Of a stretch of DNA of 64,000 nt, positions 47,910-58,923 are shown in pieces. Made by a program: the position numbers and the translations under genes. The notes below the pieces were generated by a model that was not told where the DNA came from, searched no databases, and was given only the letters and a program-made list of their open reading frames with translations. Within the stretch, counting starts at the first letter, position 1; each line of letters opens with the position of its first letter. Source of the stretch: Nageia nagi (Eukaryota > Pinophyta). The DNA lies in contig JBITNC010000001.1 in the NCBI GenBank assembly GCA_050084985.1, forward strand, positions 167,586,001 to 167,650,000, given 5' to 3'.

Positions 47910-48530
47910 GAGGGGGCATTACATAGGTGAAAAACTAGGGAATCCAAAGCTACCATCGTGGGACAACTTTTAAGGAGTACTTTCTTACTTTTCTTTTTAT
48001 ACTTTGAATTTATGCTTTGATTATGTTTTTTCCCAAAACCATCAAAACAATTCAAAGTGGGACATCTATTAACACCTTAAAAGAAATTTTAATTTAATTA
48101 AAATACCCTTTTAGGTATTATAAATAATTTATTTAATTTATTAAATAAATGCTTTTAGAATTGTGCACACTCATATACCTTTATGTTTTATGATAACAGG
48201 TTCTCTTAGCATCATAATAAGCCTAAGGAGGAACCTTAGCACTAGATTCTAGACCTGTTACCTATAAATATGGAGGGGTTGTACATGAATAAAGATACTA
48301 CATGACATGATATAATCCCAAATCCTTGATAGGTGGAAATATACTTGTGTCATTTTTTACTAGTATTTCTTAATGCCACCTATCATTTCTAGATTTTTTT
48401 ATACTCTGAGCTATGCATTCCTATGATCTTTTCATCCATTTGTGAATAATATTTTGAGCATAAAAGTTGAGATTATGACATCAATCAAAATGGTAAGGTA
48501 TTATGGAAAGGTAACCAAGTGGTGTCATTA
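47910..48530 (+). repeat. Possible 3' LTR region of element E
   Basis: Purine-rich tracts CAAAGAGGGGGCA (about 47912-47924) and TTCAAAGTGGGACA (about 48051) are candidate polypurine tracts. The second is followed by TCTATTAACACC, a plausible mutated LTR start. A TATAAATA box lies at 48263-48270, and a TGGTGTCATTAGG string at about 48521 resembles a primer site. No second LTR copy is available, so limits and even ownership are uncertain. Confidence 0.35.
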
Positions 48531-49479
48531 GGTTTCTAGCATTGGTGTTGGGTTGAAGTTGGATTTGTAGTTCTATTCTTTAGATAAGATCTTGTTCATC
48601 CTCTTTCAATTGGATACCACCTTTGTTCATCATCATAAATAAAGTATAGGTTTGTGTCTTTCATAAATCCAATTTGATAGGTCAAGGTCAATTAGGTCAT
48701 TTTCATCTTTCATATCATCATTTTCTGTTATTTCATGGTTAATTGGTTAAATTGAATATTATGTAAATAACCTTAATTATTCTTATTTTAGTTATAACAA
48801 TTATATTTACTTAAAATTGACCTTAGTTCTTACTTTTTATTTTAAAAGAGTTGAATGTATTTCTCTTGCAATTTTATTTATATCTCACATTCTAATTTTA
48901 GTTAATACTTAAAGTATTATTCTTTTAATTTTTTATATATATGTCATTTGTATCATATGGGATTTTATAGTGAAGGTTGCTCACTTCAACAATGTATATT
49001 ATTCAAGAAGTGAGAAGCAATTTTAAATTTTTTTGACTTGTATCGTATAATTTTTTTATTGTTTAAAATTAAATATCTTATATTACAAGTAAAAATAATT
49101 TAGAATCTAAAGAAGTGAATTTCATATTTGGATTAGCATCACTTCAAATACTTTCAAATAAATTTGAATCCCTTGATTTGAGCTCTACATGCAAGTTCTT
49201 CTAGTTTTTTTTTATCTCTTGGTTCATATCGAACTCCCCCTCTTTGGATTTTAAGAAGGATATTTATGATCTTTACTTATACTTGATTTTAAGTCACCTA
49301 GGATGTTACTATCTTAACATTATTTTATGGTAAATCCTCAAATAATAACTTCACTTAGTACTAAAGTTTTTGGAATAAGGAATGATGCTAGCAAATATCC
49401 TTGCATGTTTATATTAATTGTACCATTATGTAAAAGGTTTGATCCTAAAGATGTTAGTATGAAACTTGAGCCATCTAGG
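48531..49479. other. No gene seen
   Basis: AT-rich sequence with poly-T tracts and no family match that I can see on either strand. Confidence 0.5.
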
Positions 49480-51000
49480 AAAATCAATTTCTAGCATCCA
49501 TGATTAAAAAAAAATCAATGATATTCCATTGCTTGATCTATATCATTTCTACAAATACTACATGGGATTTTAGTTCCTACATATCCCTAGCATCACTCTC
49601 CCATTTATATGTCCTTCTTATGTCTATTGAGCATTGAACCCCCTTGCATACCATTAGAGTATTATTCTAGATAATTTTCCCAAAATCTTTCCCTATTTTT
49701 ATCTACCATAATCTTTATCTTGCTAATCAAACATTAGGGACACATATGGTTCCTTTCCTTCCATAATTCCCATAATGTATGAAGAAGTGCAAAGGCCTAC
49801 CATTTTCTTCTAGATTCATCTAATAGAATTAGTGGTCACTTCATAATTTATTTCATTACTATTATTCCAATATTATATATAATATTTTCTAAAATACCAT
49901 CCACACTTTTGTAGTTAAAGGGAAATGAAGGTAAAGATGATCAATTATTTCTATATTGGGCATCTTTTATGGAACACATTTCTCATTTTATATGATTTCT
50001 TGGGTTGAGATTATTTTACATACTACAATACATAGGAAATTATATACCTTTGGACTCACCCATTTAATCCAAATCTTTTTAAAAGCAAAAAGATCATACC
50101 TTGAGCGGATTAGATCACTATATCTAGTTTTGAATAAATATATTCCACCTTGCCTAGATTCCATACTGGGAAATCCTTGAAGCCATCTTCTAGGACTTGG
50201 AAAGCCTTAATATTTTCCTTTATCTATTTAGATTTCAAGTGGAGTTCCATATTGGTTGGTAAAATCTAAATCCAAACTCTATAACCATCTTGGTTGATAG
50301 TGTAGGATGTAATAAATATGCCTACAAAATGTAGGTCCCATTAGGTTAGTTCATGCATGCATTCCACCTAATAAAAGGTTTTATCCTTTCACCACTCATC
50401 TTCCCAAAAGTAAATAGTGGTTCCATGACTAATTCCCCAAGATATGTTGGCATCCAACAACAATTTAACCTTCAATAGCCCTTTATAGAAAGAGGAACAA
50501 TTTGCAATTGGTCTACTTTTTCAAAAGTTTGATTCCTCCCATAAATATTTCTATTGACATATTTTAATCCATATTTTATCTTCATTAAAACTAACATTCC
50601 AAGCCTATTTTCCCTTAAGAGAAATATTTATTTATTTTAAACATCTCATAACTAGACCACCAACCTTATTTGGCTTGCACAAATTCTCCCAACTAACTAA
50701 ATTCATTCTTATCTTTTCCTCCATTCCTAACCATAGGAATTTATGGCAAATTTGGTAAACCTTCTCATATTAGCACATTAGTCATGCAAAAAATGGTGCA
50801 TAATAAACTAGGATGCTTTGAAAAATAATCTTTACATAGAGACATTTACCAAATAAACTCAATGTTAGTCCTTTCCAACATGCCAACATTCTCTAAAAAT
50901 GTTCCAATAGAGTATTTGATGGAGACTCTTTAGACATCCCTACAAATACTCAAGAGTTCTATTTTGTATTGGAAAATAACGTCAACCTTTAATTATCTAT
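49480..51000 (-). pseudogene. L1-type LINE fragment: C-terminal RT and zinc-binding RVT region
   Basis: Read on the minus strand in several frames, the order of segments is that of a plant L1 ORF2 C-terminus. SWENLCKPNKVGGLVMRCLK (about 50700-50640) is the W-x-x-[IL]-C-x-P-K-x-x-GGL-x-[IVM]-R block. WNVSFNEDKIWIKICQ and KYLWEESNF follow, then a GTTIYFWEDEW-type G-x-I-x-FW-x-D-x-W box (about 50430), KIWIKWVSPKVYNFLCIVVC (about 50060) and NIEIIDHLYLHFPLTTKVWM (about 49950-49890), which match the zf-RVT region (W-K-W, SPK-x-FLW, HL-x-x-x-P). It is truncated at both ends and crowded with stops. L1 elements copy themselves by target-primed reverse transcription. Confidence 0.75.
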
Positions 51001-51881
51001 AGATAGATGTATGTGTAAATAATAACTTATTTTTATCAAAGTTAATCTTTTTTTGGGAAGTAGCTTCATAATCTTTCAAGATTTGAAGGAAGTTCCTAGA
51101 TTCAGCTATAGATAATTACAATATCATTTATTGACAACATAAATAATTGATTTTAATTAAATATAGATTCAATTTTATATATCCATAACTATGTAAAAAC
51201 CATTCATAACTTGATGAATAGAAAATAATTTTAACTATCTTTCTTCATGAAAATCAATTCATATCATACTATACTAATGAGAGAAACCTTGTCTATTATA
51301 AGGACAAATTCAATCATTCAATTGCATGATTCTTGCTTGAATAGATGTTCTCTCCTCCAACATCAACCATGAAGCATAATAATAAATAACATTTTCCAAA
51401 TGTTGGATTTTTCTTAATTAGATTCTCAATTTTGCTCAAGAAACTAATAAAAAATAGAAAAATAATTCACATATATAAATATGAAATATGCAAACATCTT
51501 TATATATAGAAATAAACATCACATGCAATCATTCACTACATGGAAGGCCTTTAAGGATAGAAATAATTATTACATACAAGGTATCACTTTTATTATCAAA
51601 TATATTAACTTCTAATTAAGGTGAGTAAAATCTACCATAAGAATATTCATCATACCATTAGTTCTTACTAACCATAATATTATATTATAATGTTGGAATC
51701 AATTATATCTAAAATAAATTATAATGCTTAATCTAGTTTATCATTCCTTTCATAATTATTTTATTGTAAACTTTGATGAAGGGTTTACACAACTCACAGA
51801 TACTCAATTTGTATTAGGCTTTCTAATGTAAAGTATCTTATGAGGAGTATAGTACTATCCTCATACCTAAAAAATATGATA
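51001..51881. other. No gene seen
   Basis: Very AT-rich, with no ORF or repeat that I can support. It may include the upstream remainder of the LINE fragment, too decayed to read. Confidence 0.5.
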
Positions 51882-52300
51882 GCTTTTTTCAAAATAAACC
51901 AAGATCATATAAAATTTTGCATATAGTTATTTTAGTTCATTTTATTATGACTAAAAAATTCTTTAAACATATATTATTTTATTCTTTGGGAATCAAATTT
52001 GATACTCAAACCTTAAAAATAATGAAATACATAAATATTGAATATAGAATAAGCATCTCATAATAAATTAAAATAGCCAAAAATTATAAATGCTTTTTTC
52101 AAAATAAACTAAGATAATATAAAATTTTGCATATAGTTATTTTAGTTCATTTTACTATGACTAAAAAATTCTTTAAACATATATTATTTTATTCTTTGAG
52201 AATCAAATTTGATACTCAAACCTTAAAAATAATAAAATACATAAATATTAAATATAGAATAAGCATCTCATAATAAATTAAAATAGCCAAAAATTATGAA
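51882..52300. repeat. Tandem duplication, two units of 210 bp
   Basis: The unit starting GCTTTTTTCAAAATAAAC at 51882 is repeated from 52092 to about 52300, differing at only a few positions (for example accaagatc versus actaagata). It is one of the youngest local changes in this otherwise old region. Confidence 0.93.
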
Positions 52301-53830
52301 TATAGTGTACTCAAATTCAATTTAATCATCTCAATGATTTATCTTAGAAACTTTGTTGATTTTAACATGAAGATTGAATTTTATAGAGAAAATAATATCA
52401 TGCATAATTCCATTAATGTTTTTTCAATTCCTCTAAATTGTAATATGTTAATTTCCTTCAACTATCATCAATTTCCATAAATATTATAATTTTTTGTTCT
52501 TGGTTCTAATCATGGAAAGAAATTTTACTTAAATGCATAAAAATGCCATAATGCAACATTATGTCCAATATGGATGATGTACACATGCCCCTATAAACTC
52601 ATTATGGTATAATCATTTCAAGTAAGAGCTCATTATTGAACTTGCTACCATGAATGTAGGGTACATCCTTTAGCCATGGTTAGCATAATATTTTATTTGC
52701 ATAATATATATTATGGTACAAATAGGAAAGATTACTAATGAATATGGTGGAAACTTATTTGGATTGAACAAGGATATTCCTAGAACATGGCATGGATGTT
52801 AAACAGATACGGAGCACTAAATATGCATTCACCAATAAAACAAATAAATACCTCAAGTTTATATATTTATCCATGATAACAACTTTGAGAAGAAAAAATA
52901 TATATGGAGGAGTTCAATATATTAACAATAAAAGAGAATAGACAACATCGAAAAATTTTGATTTTGTACAATGCATATAAGTAGTTGTGGCATAAGAAAT
53001 AATTTCTAAAAGTGATTTTAAAGATACTCATTTTTTCTATTATGTAATTATGAAAAAATATTATATTCAATTATTATTATTATTGATTATGAATGATAAT
53101 AATTATATTATTGAATTCTATTTTTCTCTTTATATAATATATTTTTTCATACCCATCATTAACCACATATTGTAACTTTAAAGCTTATGATATTATTGGT
53201 ATTGAATTTTTAAAAGTATGCATTGCATTTCTTTTCCTTGTAAGTCATACAATCCCATTAGTTAACCACTTTAATGACAATCTCTACATTGAATATCATT
53301 ATCATATAACTTTATAAATATAAATGGCATGAAGAGAAAATGTTACTCCACACTCTTTATATGTTTTCAAATTTTACATTGTATTACATATAATGAACAA
53401 GCTCCATCATTCATTTGACACATCAAACTTAAAGTTGAATCCTTAATATAAAAGTTTTGTAATATGTACTTATCCATATATATGTTGAATATGAAAGTTT
53501 TATGGATGCATGTAGAGATTTTTAATTGTATGGATGAGTTACGTATCCTCAATAAACAACTTGCAGGATGTTGCTTCACCTTTGTAAGTGATGGTTTCTT
53601 ATTTCTCAATTTTATCAAATAATATATATCAATAGACCAAAATAGGACTTTGGTGGTGGAAAAAACCCTTTCCAAATAACTTTAGTGGTGAGAATCCATC
53701 CTCCATCATTTACGATGTCACTAGAAGTCTTGACTCTATGGTGGCTAGTTGAACTCTCAAATGTAAAGTTGACTTTCCCATTGCTAAATCTCCTCAAACT
53801 ATATACAAGTATTTAAGGTGATGATGTATA
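52301..53830. other. No gene seen
   Basis: AT-rich DNA. The short open frames on the minus strand (for example 53367-53675) show no domain and I judge them chance ORFs. Confidence 0.5.
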
Positions 53831-53923
53831 CCTCACAACTTATACTTTAAGGTGGTAGTTAGTACCTACCATATTATACTTTAATGGGGCAAGCATAACC
53901 CACCATCTTATATTTTAATGGGC
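53831..53923. repeat. Minisatellite, three units of about 34 bases
   Basis: Units beginning 'cctcacaacttatacttta' (53831), 'cctaccatattatacttta' (53865) and 'cccaccatcttatatttta' (about 53899) repeat in tandem with a few differences. Confidence 0.7.
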
Positions 53924-54800
53924 TAGTTACATGGAGGGGTCACTTAATAGAAAGCCTTCAAAACATGTGCATTCATGGACTTATTTAAAAACCCACTATT
54001 TTTAAAATTTACCACCTTCTCTTTTAATTTATTAAACTCCTCATGGTAAACCTCTATATAACAAATAATAACCCATTTTAAAAACTTACTATTTTACCAA
54101 AAAACCAAATCAATTTTTAATATCCCTTAGTAGTTTTACCCCTTGATATCATCACCTAGAATTATAGTGATCCAATACTTTGTCAATTAAAACCATTGCC
54201 TTTTGTTATTTAAAATTTTCCAAAATGATGAATCAAAGGGAATACTAGATTGATGATGAAATTAGACTATAGCCTAGGTCCTTGATGATAAAGTCCAAGA
54301 GACCTATTTATGGCTCTATTTGTGAGGATAAACTCTTTATGATGATATCTAAGTAGCTTCTCCTATGTGTGCAAGTATAAAAAGAAAAGTTCTCTTTAAA
54401 ATGATGTATGAAATGGTTATTTCCCTATAGCACTTCCATAACTTTTTTTATCATATAAGATCACCAATCAATGCAAATGGAAAGCATACTTTGATCTTGT
54501 TGTGGTTTTTTAGTGTTCAAAGTTATACACTCATAAACAATAGTTAAGAAAATAACTTCTAGAAGATGGATATAATATTTTATATAAATTTAAAACACCC
54601 ATACATCCCCTCCCATTATAAAATACTTATCGATATATTGATAGTTTGACTTGATTTTAAAAATACCCCTTGGTGTACACTCACATGGTATTTACCATTT
54701 GCTAACAGTGATCCCCCCATGGGTGGCTAATTCTTGCCACCTTATAATATAAGGGGGTGGGTTGTTCCTATTGCTAAATCACTATTATTTGAAAAAAATA
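53924..54800. other. No gene seen
   Basis: Unassigned AT-rich sequence. A weak likeness to the A/C leader ('agatcaccaatcaatgcaaatggaaagcatac' at about 54466) may mark an old leader remnant but is too short to call. Confidence 0.4.
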
Positions 54801-54855
54801 GGCATAGTTTGGAAGCATTCTTCTATAATATGGAAGAATGCTTCCAAACTATGCC
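54801..54855. repeat. Perfect inverted repeat, 23-bp arms, 9-base loop
   Basis: GGCATAGTTTGGAAGCATTC plus TTC at 54801-54823 is followed by the loop TATAATATG and by the exact reverse complement at 54833-54855. The pairing stops sharply on both sides. It could fold into a hairpin as DNA or RNA. No MITE termini or target duplications are visible around it. Confidence 0.95.
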
Positions 54856-55039
54856 ATCCTCAATTACCTTAGGTTCAACATATGCTCAATCATAGTGTTG
54901 GACAAGGGCTCTTGAAGGATGGCCCATTGGAATTAGCTAGTAACCATTCAATCCTTACTCATCCTAGTATAAGAAATGGTAGTGCCTAAAGGAATAATTA
55001 ATCACCACATCAATAATAACCAACATATGATATGAAATA

Positions 55040-56610
55040 AATGTATAAGTTCAAGTATAAAAAGTACTAAAAATTTATTTTACCTATAGAATAAAGCAAA
55101 GTACTAAGTTAGCAAAAATATACTTGTAATACTTATAGAAAAATATTAAAAAAATATGTGGTTCCCAAGTGTTGTATATTATGTTAAAAATGTATATATG
55201 TGAATCATTTTAGCATAATTGAAACTATAGAGCAAAATCTTCATGTCCAAAAATAAGGCCCAAAAGCATGACCAAAAGTGATAAGTTGGCCTCATCCACC
55301 CTATGCTCTAAACTGTACCAGTATATAAGTGGTAAGTTGGCAAAAACATGCTTATAATACTTAACCAAACATAGAAAAAATATGTGGTTACAAGGTGTTG
55401 CAAATTATGTTGAACTATAGACCATATTTGAATCATCTGATCATAATTGAAACTATTGAGCATAATCTTCACATCCAACAATAGGACCTAAATGCATGAC
55501 CAAAAGTGATAAGTTGGCCCTATCCACCCTATATTATGAAATGATACAACTCTACCAACCTAGAATTAGTAAGATGGTAAAAACATGCTTGTAATACTTA
55601 GCCAAATATAGAAAAAACATGTGGTTACCAAGTGTTACATCTTAAGTTAAAATTGTAGACCATATTTGAATCATTTGAGCATAATTTGTAGAGCATATTC
55701 TTCATGTCCAAAAATAGGACCCAAAATATTATGTGACTATTATAAAAAATCTATAAAAAAATGAAAAACTATTTTTTCATGCTTATATGATTAAACCAAA
55801 AGTGTTAAGTTAGCCTCATCCATCGTATTTTCTGAAATGATGTAAATATACTAGTACATAAGTGGTAAGTTGGTAAAAACATGCTTATAATACTTACCAA
55901 ATATAGAAAAAATATATGGTTACAAAGTTTTGCATCTTATGTAAAAATTTTAGACCATATTTGAATCATTTGAGCTAATTGAAACTATAGAGCATAATCT
56001 TCATGTCCAACAATGGGGCCCAAAACTTGATGTTGTTGTTTAACAAACCTATCAAAAAGAAACAAACTATTTTTTTCATGCTTGTAATATTAGACCAAGA
56101 GTGATAAGTTATACTCATCCATCCTATATTCTAAGATAATGCAACTATACTAGTCCATAGGTGGTAAGTTGATAAAAATATGCTTGTATTACTTAGCCAA
56201 ATATAGAAAAAGCATATGGTTTCCAAGTGAACTACATCTTATATTGAAAATATAGACTATATTTGAATCATTTGAGCATAATTGAAATTGTAAAACATAA
56301 TATTCATGTCCAAAAATAAGGCCCAAAAGACGATGGGACTATTGTAACAAACAAATCAAAAAGTGACACTATCTTTTCCATGCTTATATGATTAGACCAA
56401 ACGTGATAAGTTGGTCTCATCTACCCTATGTTTTGAAATGATGCAATTGTTCCAATTACAAAGTGGTAGGTTATTAAAAATATGATTGTAATAGTTAGCC
56501 AAGTATAGAAAAAATATTTGATTCTGATGTGTTGCATCTTTTGTTGAAACTATAGATCATATTTGAATCATTTGAGCAAAATTGAAACTATAGAGCATTT
56601 ACTTAAATGA
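55040..56610. repeat. Decayed tandem array of about 230-300-bp units (about six)
   Basis: The marker 'aagttggtaaaaacatgcttataatacttagccaaa' recurs at about 55106, 55334, 55571, 55867, 56166 and 56468, giving spacings of about 228, 237, 296, 299 and 302 bases. Between markers the units share 'atagaccatatttgaatcatttgagcataattgaaactatagagcataatcttcatgtccaa' and 'ccaaaagtgataagttggcctcatccaccctat'. Later units carry about 60 extra bases. This is a satellite-like array with strong divergence between units. Confidence 0.9.
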
Positions 56611-57662
56611 TGGAAATGTAACATATCTTATAAAATGATTCAACTATACCATATGATATGAAATTATCTAAATACACTACATGATATGATAAAATATGAT
56701 ATGATCTAAGTATCTTTGAAACCTCATGAAGCGATAGTAGCATCAAATTTATTATTTGAAATGTCCAACAAATTTAGATGTCCTATTGAAATATCTAAAT
56801 AGATCATGTGACATGAAATGATTTAAATAAAGATAATAAATAATTTAAGTGAACCATATAGTCTAAAATTAACTCCCAAATTTACTATTTAATTATATTC
56901 ATCTATTGTAGAAGTAAAGAATGAACAAGTAATAAATAGTAGCATTACAAAAAGCCAATGCATTCAAATATGTTACAAAATATGGATATACAATTTTAGT
57001 ATTTAAATATATAACATGTATTAGACTTCCAATTTAGCTATAATATCATACTCATAAATATGTACCCTCAATATTCCCACAAACATATTAAATGTTTTCA
57101 TCATTTACATTATCATCTTATGAAATTTCAAGTTCAACAAAATTTGTAACTCCAAGGACACCTACATAATCTACCTCATATCCTTCAATTTCTCTTATCC
57201 CTCTTAGAGGTGATATGAGAGCTATATACCAATTGGATTATTCTAAATATTTTTTATAGAATACTTTTTTGAATTCCAATACTAGAATAAATGGATCATC
57301 TTCTCATCTATCCCACCTTGTAATCTACTCATGTTGACCATTGTGAAGCCCATTTAATCATTTTTACATCCATTCTTCTTATCAAGAACATTCACCTAGT
57401 CACATTTAAATAGAGTGTGTTGAAATTGTTATAATTCAATATAATTATTTTCTTAATAACACCATAACATGTAATTATTTCAATCACTATATTGGTGTCT
57501 TTTGTGCTTGATCTACACCTCACAATTGTATAGACATACACATTACTTTTTTTAGGGTTTTTTGTTCATCTATGTATTCGGTAGTAAATTTATAATTATT
57601 GATTATATAGCCTAAAAATTTGGTGGTAACTTTATTCATACCATGTGACAACCATTTTTTTA
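56611..57662. other. No gene seen
   Basis: AT-rich sequence right of the tandem array, with no supported ORF or known element. Confidence 0.5.
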
Positions 57663-58054
57663 TGTCAAAGTCATCACCATTATTATTGATAAATATAATG
57701 TAAGCTAAAGGTTTGGTCTAGTATAATTCTCCATTTCTTGATAGTAGTAGGGTTCTTGAAAGAGAAAAAAGCGGTGGGACAATGTGCTCATGGGGGTTTC
57801 TACTCAATCTATGGGTTATAGGTCGGTTCCTGTCTATGAAAGAGGTCAAAAGTAACTAGAAAGAGATAAAAGAGGTAAGAGTAATAGGAAAAAGATTAAA
57901 ATGTAAACTACTAAAAGAAAACTAAAATTAATCATCCCAAGCATCATTGCATAGGTAGTAATCCATTTACAAGACTAAGAATATAACAACTACCTTACTC
58001 TTGGGGTCTCACAATCGTAATACATAGCCACCACTTAGGAAAATGCTTCATACA
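57663..58054 (-). repeat. Fragment of a second B-family LTR
   Basis: This stretch matches 39505-39885 of the element B 5' LTR, with shared strings such as 'ggtttggtctag', 'atcattgcataggtagtaatcca' and 'ctcttggggtct'. It ends at 58054, where element D starts. No primer binding site lies on its left, so it is the end of a 3' LTR or of a solo LTR. Confidence 0.85.
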
Positions 58055-58901
58055 TGTAGACACTTAAAAATGACCCCTCTTTTGATAAATGAAAGAGGGA
58101 GATAAAAATTTAAGTAAATAGTAAAGTTTGCTTAAAACCTCCTAGTTTGTGACAATCTAGTACAATCATCGATGATCTGTTATGGTTTCCTGTGCCTAAT
58201 AGGAAATCGCTAGCGATCCTAAAAATAGAAAATACAAGAAAAAAAATAGAAAAATTAGATGCCCAAGGAAACAAGCTAATGGATCAAGGATAATTCATCT
58301 TTGATTCTACATTTTCCTTGCATGGATATAATCTGTGACAATTTTGGATGAGATTTTTCATCCAACCATGCCTTCCAAAATACCAATTTTAGCTACCTTG
58401 GAAAATCTATAAATAAGACTTCTCCCAAGGAGAAAAAAGAGAGAAGAATTAGAAAACTAAATGCAACCTTATGCCACCGAATTACATCCAAATTGCTAAG
58501 TATATTTCATTTTACTATTTTTTTTTATATGCATGTTCATTTCATGTTTATTTATTATAATTTCATAGCATGCATAGGTATGTTTTAATGTGTTGTTTAT
58601 TTGGGTATGAGTAGGATTTATAGGAACAACAACTAATTTGAGCAAAGAAGAGCTAAACAACCCAAAAAGAAGCAACCAATATTACTCCCTTTCATATATA
58701 GGTTTCAAAACACTACTTGGGGCTTATAGATGATATAAAATAAGGCCTCCAAGAGGCCCATATCATTTATTGTGCTCAATCCCTCCATGCAAGGTAAAAT
58801 TGTAATCAAAATTGAGGTTTATACTAGAGATCAATAAAGAGTTTTGTTCATTGTAACATATCTTATTTTGCATACTTGTAGGGTTGTTTTTTGGGTAAAC
58901 A
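58055..58901 (+). repeat. Element D 5' LTR (847 bp)
   Basis: It starts TGTAGACACTTAAAAATG and ends GGGTAAACA. Landmarks are in the same order as in the A and C LTRs, and it is closest to A at the start (TATAGATATATAAAAATTACC on A's minus strand). The mate LTR is outside the window. Confidence 0.85.
58408..58415 (+). promoter_or_regulatory. TATA box in element D LTR
   Basis: TATAAATA about 350 bases from the LTR start, at the place equivalent to the boxes in A and C. Confidence 0.65.
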
Positions 58902-58904
58902 TTC

Positions 58905-58923
58905 TAGCACTAGAAGGAGGTCC
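58905..58923 (+). promoter_or_regulatory. Element D primer binding site
   Basis: TAGCACTAGAAGGAGGTCC, three bases (TTC) after the LTR end. TGG has become TAG. Otherwise it is as in element C. Confidence 0.78.

Larger units (their letters stand above)
44678..48530 (+). mobile_element. Element E: Tat-like Ty3/gypsy fragment, 5' part cut off by element F
   Basis: On the plus strand the fragment runs from mid-RT through RNase H, second RNase H and integrase to a pol stop at 47221, then a non-coding 3' region and a probable LTR. Its 5' part (LTR, gag, protease, start of RT) would lie beyond the left side of element F, outside the window. It runs opposite to A, B, C and F. The right limit is uncertain. 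Confidence 0.8.

Noticed and set aside
53367-53797. Overlapping minus-strand open frames
   Set aside because: No recognisable motifs, no neighbouring element structure; length is expected by chance at this base composition.
54690-54760. Possible hairpin ggtggc...gccacc flanked by C-run and G-run
   Set aside because: Pairing is only six bases plus an imperfect C/G-run; much weaker than the 54801-54855 inverted repeat.
55040-56610. Possible CRISPR-like array (repeats at regular spacing)
   Set aside because: Units are about 230-300 bp and similar throughout, not short repeats with unique spacers, and the DNA is plant nuclear.
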